From: Peptostreptococcus faecalis
Lineage (GTDB): Bacteria > Bacillota > Clostridia > Peptostreptococcales > Peptostreptococcaceae
DNA: 64,000 nt
Reading direction: 5' to 3'
NCBI RefSeq assembly: GCF_900240845.1
Contig: NZ_OERU01000001.1
Span: 579,079-643,078, forward strand
Shown: piece after piece, positions 26,735-35,469 of the stretch
Layout of the letters: the number at the start of each line of letters is the position of its first letter
Position numbering within the stretch: the stretch's first letter is position 1
Made by a program: the position numbers and the translations under genes
The notes under the pieces: model-generated
Told to the model about the DNA's origin: nothing
What the model saw: the letters and a program-made list of their open reading frames with translations, nothing else
Databases searched by the model: none

Positions 26735-27868
26735 ATGAAAGAAAAAGGTGTATATATACACATTCCTTTTTGTGTAAGTAAGTGCCAATATTGTGATTTT
26801 ACGTCTTATGTTTCTAATATTGAACAAATTGACAAATACTTGGTGTACCTAGAAAAAGAAATTGAGAAATATAATATAAAAAAGGAAGAAATTAAAACCA
26901 TATTTATCGGAGGAGGAACTCCTACAATACTTAATGAAAAACAACTGATAAAATTAATGGACATTGTAAAGAATAATATTAATTTAGAAAACGTGTCTGA
27001 ATATACGGTAGAGTCTAATCCTGGTACTTTGGATATAGAAAAGCTGACAATAATGAAAGAAAATGGAGTAAATAGAATAAGTATTGGACTTCAGGCAAAA
27101 CAAAAAAATCATCTAGATTTTATGGGGAGAATCCATAGTTTAGAAGATTTTGAAGATAGTTACAAAAATGCAAGAGAGGTTGGATTTAAAAATATCAATG
27201 TTGATTTAATATTTGCTTTTTCTGGACAGAGCGAAGATGATTGGAAGGAAACTCTTGAATATGTTGTAAAATTGGATCCGGAACACATTTCTACATATTC
27301 TCTAATAATAGAGGAAGAAACTCCTTTTTTTGAAATGTTAAATAGAGGCGAAATAGAAGAAACTACTGATGAAAATTACCTCAATATGTATAGATATACT
27401 GTAAAGTATTTGGAATCACATGGATTAAATCAATATGAAATATCTAATTTTTCAGAAGAAGGGTATGAATGCAAGCATAATTTATTTTACTGGGAAGGTA
27501 ACGAATATTTTGGATTTGGATGCAGCTCTTCGGGATATCTAAATGGAGAAAGATATACAAATATTAAAAACCTTAGTCAGTACTATGAAAAAATAGATTT
27601 TGATGAATATCCGATAGATTTTATAGAAAAACTGACAGATATTGATAGATTCAATGAGTATATAATGTTGGGGCTTAGAAAAAATGAAGGAATCCAATTA
27701 GATGAGATAAGGGAATACTTGGATAAGAATCAATATAGAGATATAGTTGGTAAAATTCAAGATTTAAGTGAAAGGCAATATGTTAATTTCAATAATGAAA
27801 ATAGAATAAGTCTAACTCAAACTGGTAGGGAAGTATCTAATTCTATTATTACAGAGCTTATGATCTAA
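26735..27868 (+). CDS. hemW: Heme chaperone HemW (coproporphyrinogen oxidase-like radical SAM protein)
   Basis: A 377-residue radical SAM protein with the cluster motif CVSKCQYCDF near residue 12, GGGTPT for SAM binding, GLQAKQKNHLDFMGRIH and the HemW C-terminal domain (NLFYWEGNEYFGFGCSSSGY). HemW inserts heme into respiratory proteins in other bacteria; its role in anaerobes with little heme is unclear. In Bacillus hemW lies between lepA and hrcA. Here 12 kb with a MATE exporter and the glycine reductase operon separate hemW from hrcA. Confidence 0.9.
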   Translation: MKEKGVYIHIPFCVSKCQYCDFTSYVSNIEQIDKYLVYLEKEIEKYNIKKEEIKTIFIGGGTPTILNEKQLIKLMDIVKNNINLENVSEYTVESNPGTLDIEKLTIMKENGVNRISIGLQAKQKNHLDFMGRIHSLEDFEDSYKNAREVGFKNINVDLIFAFSGQSEDDWKETLEYVVKLDPEHISTYSLIIEEETPFFEMLNRGEIEETTDENYLNMYRYTVKYLESHGLNQYEISNFSEEGYECKHNLFYWEGNEYFGFGCSSSGYLNGERYTNIKNLSQYYEKIDFDEYPIDFIEKLTDIDRFNEYIMLGLRKNEGIQLDEIREYLDKNQYRDIVGKIQDLSERQYVNFNNENRISLTQTGREVSNSIITELMI

Positions 27869-27977
27869 TAGGTATAAATTTTTCTTTAGAAACTATATGC
27901 ATATTAGAACAGTTTGAGAATCAGGGTACATTTTGATTGCCTAATTTTATAATAAGGTGAAAGGATGGGAATTAGAA

Positions 27978-29300
27978 ATGGAAAAAAGGGAATATAGCCA
28001 ACAGTTTAAAAATTATATAATGATAAACGTGATTGCCATGCTAGGTATATCGTGTTGTATACTAGCAGATACGTTTTTTATATCAAAGGGGTTAGGTGCT
28101 GATGGTGTGGCTGCATTGAATTTAGCTATACCTATATTTAGCCTTATTAATGCAAGTGGATTGATGCTAGGAATGGGGGGCGCAACAAAATACAGCATTT
28201 ATAACGCTCAAAATGAGAAAGAACTTTCAAAGAAAATTTTTACAAATACAATATATATTGCTGCTACAGTATCAGTAGTTTTTATTTTGTTAGGATTGCT
28301 CTTTTCAAATAATATATCATATCTTTTAGGGGCAAATGCTGAGGTATTCGACATGACAAATATATACCTAAAGGTTGCATTATTATTTGCTCCTGCATTT
28401 ATTATGAATCATATATTTATGTGTTTTATAAGAAATGATGGGAATCCAAAGTTGGCGATGACGGCTTCTTTAATAGGTAATTTTTCGAATATATTTTTAG
28501 ATTGGTTATTTATTTTTCCTTTTGGTATGGGAATGTTTGGAGCTATTTTTGCAACGGGGTTAGCTCCAGTTATTAGCATATTATTTATGTTGTCTCAAAC
28601 AATAAAATCCAGTAAAAAAATTGAGTTTGAAGTTGTAAATCCTCAAAGATCTATGATAAGAAATGTGTTTACACTAGGGTTTCCGTCATTTGTAGTTGAA
28701 ATATCTTCAGGTATAGTAATAGTGATTTTTAACATTCTAATTCTAAACATATCCGGTAATGTTGGAGTTGCGGCTTATGGGATTATAGCAAATTTATCAT
28801 TGGTTGTAATCGCAGTATTTACAGGTATTGCTCAAGGTATGCAACCTATTACAAGTAAAGCATATGGAGAAGGTAAGATTCATATATCAAAATATATATT
28901 TAAAAAAGCAGTTATTATATCAGGAATTGCAGCATTGGGTATATATATAGTTGTATTTTTATTTGCGGATTCTATCGCATCTGTATTTAACAATGAAAAT
29001 AACCAAGTTTTACAGGGTATAGCTACAAATGGTTTACGTTTATACTTTATTGGAATTCTTTTTGCAGGCATCAATATAGTTATGTCAATGTTTTGTACAT
29101 CGATAGAAAAAATAATACCAGCTCATGTAATAACTTTACTAAGAGGGATTATTGTTATTGTTCCATCTGCAATTATTCTTTCAAAGTTATTGGGATTAAA
29201 TGGTGTATGGATAGCATTTCCAACAACGGAAATAATTGTATTGGTTATAGGGATATGTATGTACAAAAAAATAATTGCTAAGAATAAAAACTTAAGTTAG
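27978..29300 (+). CDS. MATE family multidrug exporter
   Basis: An integral membrane protein of about 440 residues with twelve predicted helices and the MATE pattern, including DTFFISKGLGADGVAALNLA near residue 40 and GIAQGMQPI in the second half. It exports cationic drugs or metabolites against Na+ or H+. The start is uncertain: ATG 27978 has AAGGATGG ten bases upstream, while an in-frame GTG at 27957 would add seven residues. It is followed 16 bases later by the cytidylate-kinase-like gene, so the two are likely co-transcribed. Confidence 0.9.
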   Translation: MEKREYSQQFKNYIMINVIAMLGISCCILADTFFISKGLGADGVAALNLAIPIFSLINASGLMLGMGGATKYSIYNAQNEKELSKKIFTNTIYIAATVSVVFILLGLLFSNNISYLLGANAEVFDMTNIYLKVALLFAPAFIMNHIFMCFIRNDGNPKLAMTASLIGNFSNIFLDWLFIFPFGMGMFGAIFATGLAPVISILFMLSQTIKSSKKIEFEVVNPQRSMIRNVFTLGFPSFVVEISSGIVIVIFNILILNISGNVGVAAYGIIANLSLVVIAVFTGIAQGMQPITSKAYGEGKIHISKYIFKKAVIISGIAALGIYIVVFLFADSIASVFNNENNQVLQGIATNGLRLYFIGILFAGINIVMSMFCTSIEKIIPAHVITLLRGIIVIVPSAIILSKLLGLNGVWIAFPTTEIIVLVIGICMYKKIIAKNKNLS

Positions 29301-29316
29301 ATTGGAGGGAAAATAG

Positions 29317-29895
29317 ATGAAGAATAGAGTAATTACAATAAGTCGTGAATTTGGTAGTGGAGGACGTTCAATAGGCAAAGAAGTAGCAAAAAGACTTGGA
29401 ATACCTTGCTACGATAGTACACTAGTACATAAAATTGCTGAGGAAAGTGGATTTGCTGAAAATTATATTAAAAATTCAGGAGAAGATGCACCGACAAGAT
29501 TCTTGGGTCTCACTTTATATAACTACTCTTTTGGAAGTCGCAATATGGATTTGCTATGGAAAGTTCAGCAAAAAGTAATTATGGATCTAGCAGAAAAAGG
29601 ACCTTGTATCATTGTGGGTAGATGTGCAGATCATATACTGAGAGAAAAAGCAGATTGCTTAAAAGTATTTATACATGCGGATATGGAATATAGATCAAAA
29701 CGAATCGTAGAAAAATATGGCGAAAGAGATGACTCTCCAGAAAAACGATTAAGGGATAAAGATAAAAAACGTGCTGCATATCACAATTTTTATACAGATA
29801 AGCAGTGGGGAGAATCAAAAAACTATCACGTTGTTTTAAATAGTGGAGAACTTGGAATTGAAAAATGCGTGGAAGTAATTAGGCTCTTGTATTAA
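29317..29895 (+). CDS. Cytidylate kinase-like family protein
   Basis: A 192-residue P-loop protein: ITISREFGSGGRSIGKEVAKRLG (Walker A variant), YDSTLVHKIAEESG, IIVGRCADHIL and AAYHNFYTDKQWG. This is the cytidylate_kin2 family, related to Cmk but of unknown substrate; it is often coupled to transporters or MATE genes. TTGGAGGG precedes the ATG. It is the last gene before the riboswitch-controlled grd operon. Confidence 0.88.
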   Translation: MKNRVITISREFGSGGRSIGKEVAKRLGIPCYDSTLVHKIAEESGFAENYIKNSGEDAPTRFLGLTLYNYSFGSRNMDLLWKVQQKVIMDLAEKGPCIIVGRCADHILREKADCLKVFIHADMEYRSKRIVEKYGERDDSPEKRLRDKDKKRAAYHNFYTDKQWGESKNYHVVLNSGELGIEKCVEVIRLLY

Positions 29896-30109
29896 TAAGA
29901 TTTTCGAATTAAATATTTATAGTTTTAACTGAATAAATGTTTGATTTCAATGATGTTATAGAGTTAAACATAAAGAACTAACTTTAAAAAATAATATTGT
30001 TAGGGGAAAATCAACATATAAATTGATGGATTTTGCTTTGATATTCTGATTCTGTTTTATAAAAAAAGTATTCATAAAAAAAAGAATTAATATTTTTTTT
30101 AGAAAATTG
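29896..30109. other. Leader region upstream of the glycine operon, no gene
   Basis: AT-rich DNA between the kinase-like gene and the grd promoter. A weak stem (ATCAA/TTGAT near 30010-30026) is the only structure seen; it could be a poor terminator for the kinase-like gene. No ORF with a ribosome site. Confidence 0.5.
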
Positions 30110-30138
30110 TTGCTTTTTTATAAAGAGTGATATATAAT
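30110..30138 (+). promoter_or_regulatory. Promoter of the glycine reductase operon
   Basis: TTGCTT (30110-30115), 17-base spacer, TATAAT (30133-30138), about 50 bases ahead of the glycine aptamer. Confidence 0.7.
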
Positions 30139-30191
30139 TAACCTATAGAAAGAAACAGAGATATTCAAAAAAGCAATAATCAACGGATGAT

Positions 30192-30307
30192 AATCTTGTG
30201 AGAGTGCCATTAGCCACCGAAGGGACAAGCAATGTTATGTCAAAAGCATTGTGAAATTCTCAGGTACAGAGAGCAAGATTTGACGTTTCCTGGAAGTTAT
30301 GACAGGA
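30192..30307 (+). promoter_or_regulatory. Single glycine riboswitch with 3' ghost hairpin
   Basis: P1 is formed by AATCTTG (30192-30198) and CAAGATT (30274-30280). Between them lie the conserved glycine-aptamer parts GTGAGAG, GCCACCGAAGGGACAAGC and TTCTCAGGTAC. Immediately 3' is a small hairpin TCCTG/CAGGA (30288-30307) preceded by GACG, matching the ghost aptamer of type-1 singleton glycine riboswitches. Its right arm shares bases 30305-30307 with the following terminator, so ligand binding that stabilises the aptamer-ghost structure would block termination: a glycine-ON switch for grdX-grdD. The mechanism is inferred from the overlap and from known glycine riboswitches. Confidence 0.88.
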
Positions 30308-30339
30308 GATACAAAGGACGACTTTGTATCTCCTTTTTT
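30305..30339 (+). terminator. Riboswitch-controlled intrinsic terminator
   Basis: A perfect 12-bp stem GGAGATACAAAG/CTTTGTATCTCC with loop GACGA and a T6 tail, just before grdX. It is the expression platform of the glycine riboswitch. Confidence 0.92.
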
Positions 30340-30371
30340 GTTTTTATAAAAATTGGATATGGAGACTTAAT

Positions 30372-30749
30372 ATGATTTTATTAACTAATAATGCGAAGTT
30401 TTTGGATGAGGAAAGAAACTTATTTGTTAAAAAAATAACTTTAGAATTTCTTGAAGAGGACTATATCGGAGTATTAAAAGAAGCAAGAAAACTAATACAC
30501 CAAGGTTTTGAATTATTAACACATCCATTATACGGAAGTATAAAGCCAAATGAAACATTATACAGAAGTTTGGTGTTAAAAGAAGGAAAAGAAGTTGACG
30601 TAATGTCGCTCAACATCATTGAAGATTCAATAAATACTGCAACTAAATTTATTGAAAACAAAAGCACTCCTCAATGGACTAATGAAATAAAAGAAGATTT
30701 TAAATTGATAGATTATGACATAATAAGCCAAACCATATGTAGAATTTGA
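30372..30749 (+). CDS. grdX: GrdX family protein of the glycine reductase operon
   Basis: A 125-residue protein of the GrdX family, always found at the head of glycine/sarcosine/betaine reductase operons; its function is unknown. It starts MILLTNNAKFLDEE and has the conserved LTHPLYGSIKPNETLYRSLVL middle (here quoted in part: HPLYGSIKPNETLYRS). It is the first gene after the riboswitch terminator. The ATG at 30372 follows a GGAG; upstream in-frame codons lie inside the terminator and are excluded. Confidence 0.92.
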   Translation: MILLTNNAKFLDEERNLFVKKITLEFLEEDYIGVLKEARKLIHQGFELLTHPLYGSIKPNETLYRSLVLKEGKEVDVMSLNIIEDSINTATKFIENKSTPQWTNEIKEDFKLIDYDIISQTICRI

Positions 30750-30831
30750 AAATAGTGCAGACTGTATTTATCAGTTAGTAATTGTAATAATTTACATTTA
30801 TTAATATATCTTGAAAAATTTGGAGGTAGAA

Positions 30832-31773
30832 ATGGAAAACATTTATGATGTACTCATTATAGGAGGAGGTCCAGCAGGATTATCTGCAGGTCTATATGCT
30901 TCTAGAGGTAAGTTGAAAACTCTTATATTAGAGAAAGAAAAAAATGGTGGACAAATAGTAATAACACATCAAGTTGACAATTATCCAGGGTCTGTAGAGA
31001 GTGCAAGTGGGCCATCACTTACAGCTCGTATGGTACAACAGGCAAAAAGTTTTGGTTGTGAAATTGAAAAGGGTGAAGTTACAAGTTTTGATTTTGCTGA
31101 CAAGATCAAAGTAGTAAATACTGCTTCTAAAACATACAAGGCGAGAACCGTAATTATTGCAACTGGAGAAAATCCTAGAAAAATGGGATGCCCAGGTGAA
31201 ACAAAGTTGATTGGGAAAGGGGTTTCATATTGTGCAACTTGTGATGCAGATTTCTTTGAAGACTTTGAAGTTTTCGTAATAGGTGGAGGAGATAGCGCAA
31301 TAGAAGAAGCAATCTATCTAACTAAATTTGCAAGAAAAGTAACAATAGTTCACAGAAGACAAGGATTTAGATGCACAATGACTGCATTAGAAAAAGCAAA
31401 AGAAAATCCTAAGATAGAATTTTTACTAGATACAGTAGTTGAAGAAGTAAAAGGCGATGGAATATTAGAATCAATAGTCTTTAAAAATAAAATTACCGGT
31501 GAAATAACTGAATACTTCGCAGATGAAGAAGATGGAACATTTGGATGCTTTGTGTTTATAGGTAGTGTTCCTCAGACAGAAGTTTTTAAAGATGTCATAG
31601 AGTGCGATGAATCAGGATATTTTACAGCAGGTGAAAGCACTGAAACAAATGTAGAAGGTGTCTTTGTGGCTGGAGATTGTAGAAAAAAAGAAGTTCGCCA
31701 GGTTGTAACAGCAACAGGCGATGGTTGTACAGCAGCAGTAATGGCAGAAAGATATATTTCAAGAAGTTTTTAA
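30832..31773 (+). CDS. trxB: Thioredoxin reductase of the glycine reductase system
   Basis: A 313-residue flavoprotein that passes electrons from NAD(P)H to thioredoxin. It has the FAD motif IIGGGPAGLSAGLYASRG, the redox pair CATC (Cys134, Cys137), the nucleotide-binding IGGGDSAIEEAIYL with VHRRQGFR, and GVFVAGDCR near the end. TGGAGGT precedes the ATG at 30832; the longer upstream reading has no ribosome site. Being inside the grd operon, its job is to reduce TrxA for glycine reduction. Confidence 0.97.
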   Translation: MENIYDVLIIGGGPAGLSAGLYASRGKLKTLILEKEKNGGQIVITHQVDNYPGSVESASGPSLTARMVQQAKSFGCEIEKGEVTSFDFADKIKVVNTASKTYKARTVIIATGENPRKMGCPGETKLIGKGVSYCATCDADFFEDFEVFVIGGGDSAIEEAIYLTKFARKVTIVHRRQGFRCTMTALEKAKENPKIEFLLDTVVEEVKGDGILESIVFKNKITGEITEYFADEEDGTFGCFVFIGSVPQTEVFKDVIECDESGYFTAGESTETNVEGVFVAGDCRKKEVRQVVTATGDGCTAAVMAERYISRSF

Positions 31774-31858
31774 TTTATAGTTTAGTTATGAAGTTCAATT
31801 AAGTTTTTAAAGAATTATATTTTAATATAATCTTAAAATAAAAAATGGAGGTATTAAC

Positions 31859-32179
31859 ATGCTTGAGTTAACAAAAGAAAGTTTTGAAACAGAAGTTCTA
31901 AAGGGTGAAGGCTATATATTTGTTGATTTTTGGAGTCAGGGATGCGAACCTTGTAAGGCTCTAATGCCAGAAGTTCATGAATTAGCAGAAAAGTATGGGG
32001 ATAAAATTAAATTTTGCTCAATGGACACAACAAAGGCAAGAAGACTTGCTATAAAACAAAAGGTGCTTGGTCTTCCAACTTTGACAATGTACAAAGATGG
32101 TGAAAAGGCTGATGAAATAACTAAAGATGACGCAACTATTGAAAATATTGAGTCAATGATAAAGAAGTATTACGAATAA
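31859..32179 (+). CDS. trxA: Thioredoxin of the glycine reductase system
   Basis: A 106-residue thioredoxin with an unusual active site: [15 protein letters not shown], i.e. Cys29-Glu-Pro-Cys32 rather than the usual WCGPC. Thioredoxins of amino-acid-reducing clostridia are known to deviate at exactly these positions. The cis-proline segment [10 protein letters not shown] is normal. It re-reduces the selenoprotein A selenide-sulfide after each turnover. AATGGAGG precedes the ATG. Confidence 0.96.
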   Translation: MLELTKESFETEVLKGEGYIFVDFWSQGCEPCKALMPEVHELAEKYGDKIKFCSMDTTKARRLAIKQKVLGLPTLTMYKDGEKADEITKDDATIENIESMIKKYYE

Positions 32180-32235
32180 TATATAAAAAAACAATTAAAT
32201 ACTAGTTATTTAAATTACTTTATAGGAGGAAATTT

Positions 32236-33522
32236 ATGCGTCTTGAAATAGGAAAAATATTTATAAAAGACATCCAGTTTTCTAATGAAACAAAGATTGA
32301 AAAAGGTGTCTTATACATCGAAAAAGATGAGATGAAAAAAGCTATTTTAGATGATGAACACATTGAATCAGTAGATTTTGATGTGGCAAGACCAGGAGAA
32401 AGCATCAGAATAACTCCAGTTAAAGATGTAATCGAACCTAGAGTCAAGGTAGAAGGCAGGGGCGGAATTTTTCCAGGTGTGATGTCAAAAGTGGACACTG
32501 TAGGAGAAGGTAGAACTCATGTCTTAAAAGGAATGGCCGTTGTTACTACTGGTAAAATAGTAGGTTTTCAAGAGGGTATTATTGATATGACAGGACCAGG
32601 AGCAGAATACACTCCTTTTTCAAAAATGATAAACCTTGTAATTACAGCAGAGCCTAAAGAAGGTGTAACTCAGTATGAGCATGAAAGATCAGTTAGAATG
32701 ATTGGACTAAAAGCAGCTACATACTTAGGAGAGTTAGGAAGAAGCCTTGAAGCAGACGAAGTATCTGTATTTGAAACAAAACCAATTTTGGAACAAATTT
32801 CTCAATATCCTGAGCTACCAAAAGTAGGATATGTGTACATGCTTCAAACTCAAGGGCTATTACATGATACATATGTATACGGTGTAGATGCTAAACAAAT
32901 TGTTCCTACAATTTTGTATCCTACTGAAGTTATGGATGGAGCTATTTTATCAGGAAACTGTGTTTCAGCATGTGATAAAAATCCAACATATGTACACCAA
33001 AATAATGGAGTAATTGAAGAACTATATGCAGAACATGGAAAATCATTGAATTTTATGGGCGTAATAATAACTAATGAAAACGTTTATTTAGCTGATAAAG
33101 AAAGATCTTCAAACTGGACTGCTAAGCTTTGTAAACAACTTGGGCTTGATGCAGTAATAATATCACAAGAAGGTTTTGGAAATCCTGATACAGATTTAAT
33201 TATGAACTGTAAAAAGATTGAAAGCGAAGGAATAAAGACTGTTATTGTTACAGATGAATACGCAGGTAGAGATGGAGCGTCTCAATCACTAGCTGATGCG
33301 GATCCAAAGGCGGATGCGGTAGTAACTGGTGGAAATGCAAACCAATATGTTGTTTTACCAAAACTTGATAAAGTAATAGGACATATAAATTATGTAACTA
33401 CAATTGCCGGTGGTAATGATCACTCAATTAGAGAAGATGGATCACTAGAAGTAGAAATACAGTGTATTACTGGAGCAACAAATGAAACAGGGTTTGGATA
33501 TTTGTCTGCAAAAACATACTAG
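32236..33522 (+). CDS. grdE: Glycine reductase complex component B, alpha/beta proprotein GrdE
   Basis: A 428-residue precursor that is cleaved into two subunits, with the new N-terminal cysteine turned into a pyruvoyl-type carbonyl that binds the glycine amino group as a Schiff base. The cleavage site SGN-CVSACDKN places Asn241 and Cys242 exactly as in the characterised Clostridium sticklandii protein. Together with selenoprotein GrdB it forms component B, which transfers the carboxymethyl group to GrdA. GGAGG precedes the ATG. The smaller grdA follows after 64 bases. Confidence 0.96.
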   Translation: MRLEIGKIFIKDIQFSNETKIEKGVLYIEKDEMKKAILDDEHIESVDFDVARPGESIRITPVKDVIEPRVKVEGRGGIFPGVMSKVDTVGEGRTHVLKGMAVVTTGKIVGFQEGIIDMTGPGAEYTPFSKMINLVITAEPKEGVTQYEHERSVRMIGLKAATYLGELGRSLEADEVSVFETKPILEQISQYPELPKVGYVYMLQTQGLLHDTYVYGVDAKQIVPTILYPTEVMDGAILSGNCVSACDKNPTYVHQNNGVIEELYAEHGKSLNFMGVIITNENVYLADKERSSNWTAKLCKQLGLDAVIISQEGFGNPDTDLIMNCKKIESEGIKTVIVTDEYAGRDGASQSLADADPKADAVVTGGNANQYVVLPKLDKVIGHINYVTTIAGGNDHSIREDGSLEVEIQCITGATNETGFGYLSAKTY

Positions 33523-33586
33523 GATAAATATTAGATAGAAATTTTAGAAATTAAAAAATATTATATAACATTGAAAGGATAATGAT

Positions 33587-34057
33587 ATGGGAACTTTAAA
33601 AGATAAAAAAGTTTTGATTATCGGAGATAGAGATGGTATACCAGGACCAGCTATCGAAGAGTGTATAAAAACAGTCGAAGGAGCAGAGGTTGTATTCTCA
33701 TCTACAGAATGCTTTGTCTGAACGGCTGCAGGGGCTATGGATCTAGAAAACCAGAAGAGAGTAAAAGAAGCAGCCGAAAAATTCGGAGCTGAAAACGTAG
33801 TGGTTATTCTAGGTGCAGCAGAAGCCGAAGCTGCTGGGATTGCAGCTGAGACAGTAACAGCAGGGGACCCAACATTTGCGGGACCACTAGCTGGAGTAGA
33901 ATTAGGATTAAAAGCATACCATGTAATAGAAGATGAAATTAAAGAACAATTTGACGAAAATACTTATGATGAACAGATTAGTATGATGGAAATGGTTCTT
34001 GATAAAGATGAAATTGTGGATGAAATGTCAGAAATTAGAGAAGAGTTTTCCAATTAA
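33587..34057 (+). CDS. grdA: Glycine/sarcosine/betaine reductase selenoprotein A, UGA = Sec45
   Basis: Selenoprotein A is the small shared carrier that takes the carboxymethyl group onto its selenium and releases it as a ketene/acetyl thioester to component C. The reading frame runs from ATG 33587 (GAAAGGAT upstream) for 156 residues, interrupted only by TGA at 33719-33721, in the invariant context [13 protein letters not shown], with Cys42 three residues before Sec45. Everything after the TGA is conserved GrdA sequence ([20 protein letters not shown]), so this is recoding and not a nonsense mutation. Automated callers would give only the fragment after 33737. Confidence 0.97.
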
Positions 34058-34082
34058 TAAAAGGTCTCTATAGGAGGAAAGT

Positions 34083-35390
34083 ATGTCAAAAATTAGAGTT
34101 GTTCACTATATAAATCAATTTTTTGCGGGAATAGGTGGAGAAGAAAAAGCTGATGTAAAGCCAAGCATAGCCGAATCTATTCCTCCAGTAAGTAAGCAGT
34201 TAGAAGGTAAGCTTGGAGAAGATTTTGAAATAGTTGCTACAGTTATATGTGGTGATGGATATTTCAATGAAAATATTGAAGGTGCAAGCGAAGAAGTATT
34301 GGATATGATAAAAAGCAATAACCCAGAGCTATTTATAGCAGGACCTGCTTTTAATGCTGGAAGATATGGAGTTGCTTGCGGTACTATAACTAGTGTAGTT
34401 AAAAATAGATTAAACATACCTTGTGTGACTGGAATGTACATAGAGAATCCAGGAGCTGACATGTACAAAAAAGAGATATACATTGTTGAAACAGCAAATT
34501 CTGCTGCTGGTATGAGAAAATCTTTACCAAAAATGGCAAAATTAGCTGCAAAACTAGCTAAGGGAGAAAAAATAGGAACTCCTGATGAGGAAGGCTACTT
34601 AGAAAGAGGAGTGAGAGAAAACTTCTTCTCAGATAAAAGAGGATCAAAAAGAGCTGTAGAAATGTTAATATCTAAAATTAACGGAGAAAAATTCACTACA
34701 GAATATCCAATGCCTAATTTTGATAGAGTAGATCCAAACCCAGCTATAGCAGATATATCTAAGGCAACAGTTGCAGTTTGTACATCAGGTGGTATAGTTC
34801 CAAAGGGTAATCCAGATAAAATTGAATCATCTAGTGCATCAAAGTATGGAGAATACGATATAACTGGTCTTGATTATTTAACATCTGAAGGATGGGAAAC
34901 TGCACATGGAGGGTATGATCCATCATATGCAAACGAAAATCCTAACAGGGTACTTCCTGTAGACGCGCTAAGAGAGTTAGAAAAAGAAGGTGTTATTGGA
35001 AAACTTCATAATAAGTTTTATTCAACAGTTGGAAATGGTACAGCAGTTGCATCATCAAAAGCTTATGCATCAGAATATGCACAGAAGCTAAAAGATGATG
35101 GTGTAGATGCAGTTATTATGACTTCTACGTGAGGCACTTGTACTCGTTGCGGTGCAACGATGGTTAAAGAAATAGAAAGAGCTGGTATACCAGTAGTACA
35201 TATGTGTACAATAGTCCCTATTTCTATGACAGTTGGTGCGAATAGAATTGTTCCGACAATTGCTATTCCATATCCACTAGGAAATCCTAACTTAGAAGCT
35301 AAAGAAGAAAAAGAACTAAGAAAAAATTTAGTTGAAAAAGCCTTAAGAGGGTTAGAAACAGAAGTTGAAAGCCAAACAGTATTTGAGTAA
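34083..35390 (+). CDS. grdB: Glycine reductase component B gamma subunit, selenoprotein GrdB, UGA = Sec350
   Basis: GrdB is the substrate-specific selenoprotein of component B. One frame runs from ATG 34083 (AGGAGG upstream) to 35390, 435 residues, with a single in-frame TGA at 35130-35132. The context STUGTCTRCG gives the family's UxxCxxC motif (Sec350, Cys353, Cys356). A stem-loop starting 12 bases after the TGA fits a bacterial SECIS. The sequence GAGGEEKADVKPSIAESIPP-like start (IGGEEKADVKPS) and GTITSVVKNRLNIPCVTGMY are typical of the glycine-specific GrdB. Reading the two halves as separate genes would be wrong. Confidence 0.97.
35145..35159 (+). promoter_or_regulatory. SECIS element of grdB
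   Basis: A 6-bp stem CGTTGC/GCAACG closed by a GGT loop (35151-35153). The loop lies 19-21 bases past the Sec TGA at 35130-35132, within the spacing that bacterial SelB requires, and has the loop G that SelB favours. Confidence 0.7.
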
Positions 35391-35408
35391 TTAAATTATT
35401 TATAAGAT

Positions 35409-35439
35409 GACAAACCTTGATGAAATATTGAGGTTTGTC
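35409..35439 (+). repeat. Stem-loop between grdB and grdC
   Basis: A perfect 9-bp stem GACAAACCT/AGGTTTGTC with a 13-base loop; the tail ATATTTAAT is not a terminator tail. It may be an mRNA processing or stability element that sets the component A/B versus C ratio. Confidence 0.6.
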
Positions 35440-35469
35440 ATATTTAATAATATTTTGGAGGTAAAATAT

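Noticed and set aside
30324-30371. Longer N terminus of GrdX
   Set aside because: Those codons lie in the riboswitch terminator stem and T tract.
33737-34057. A separate 106-residue gene after the grdA stop codon
   Set aside because: It is the back half of grdA. The TGA at 33719-33721 lies in the conserved selenocysteine context and the frame is continuous from 33587.
34083-35132. grdB as a pseudogene broken by a nonsense codon
   Set aside because: The TGA is at the known Sec site (UxxCxxC), a SECIS-like stem follows and the frame continues for 86 codons of conserved sequence.
35407-35469. Longer N terminus of GrdC
   Set aside because: The extra 21 codons are coded by the grdB-grdC stem-loop, lack a ribosome site and do not resemble GrdC; GGAGG stands before 35470.
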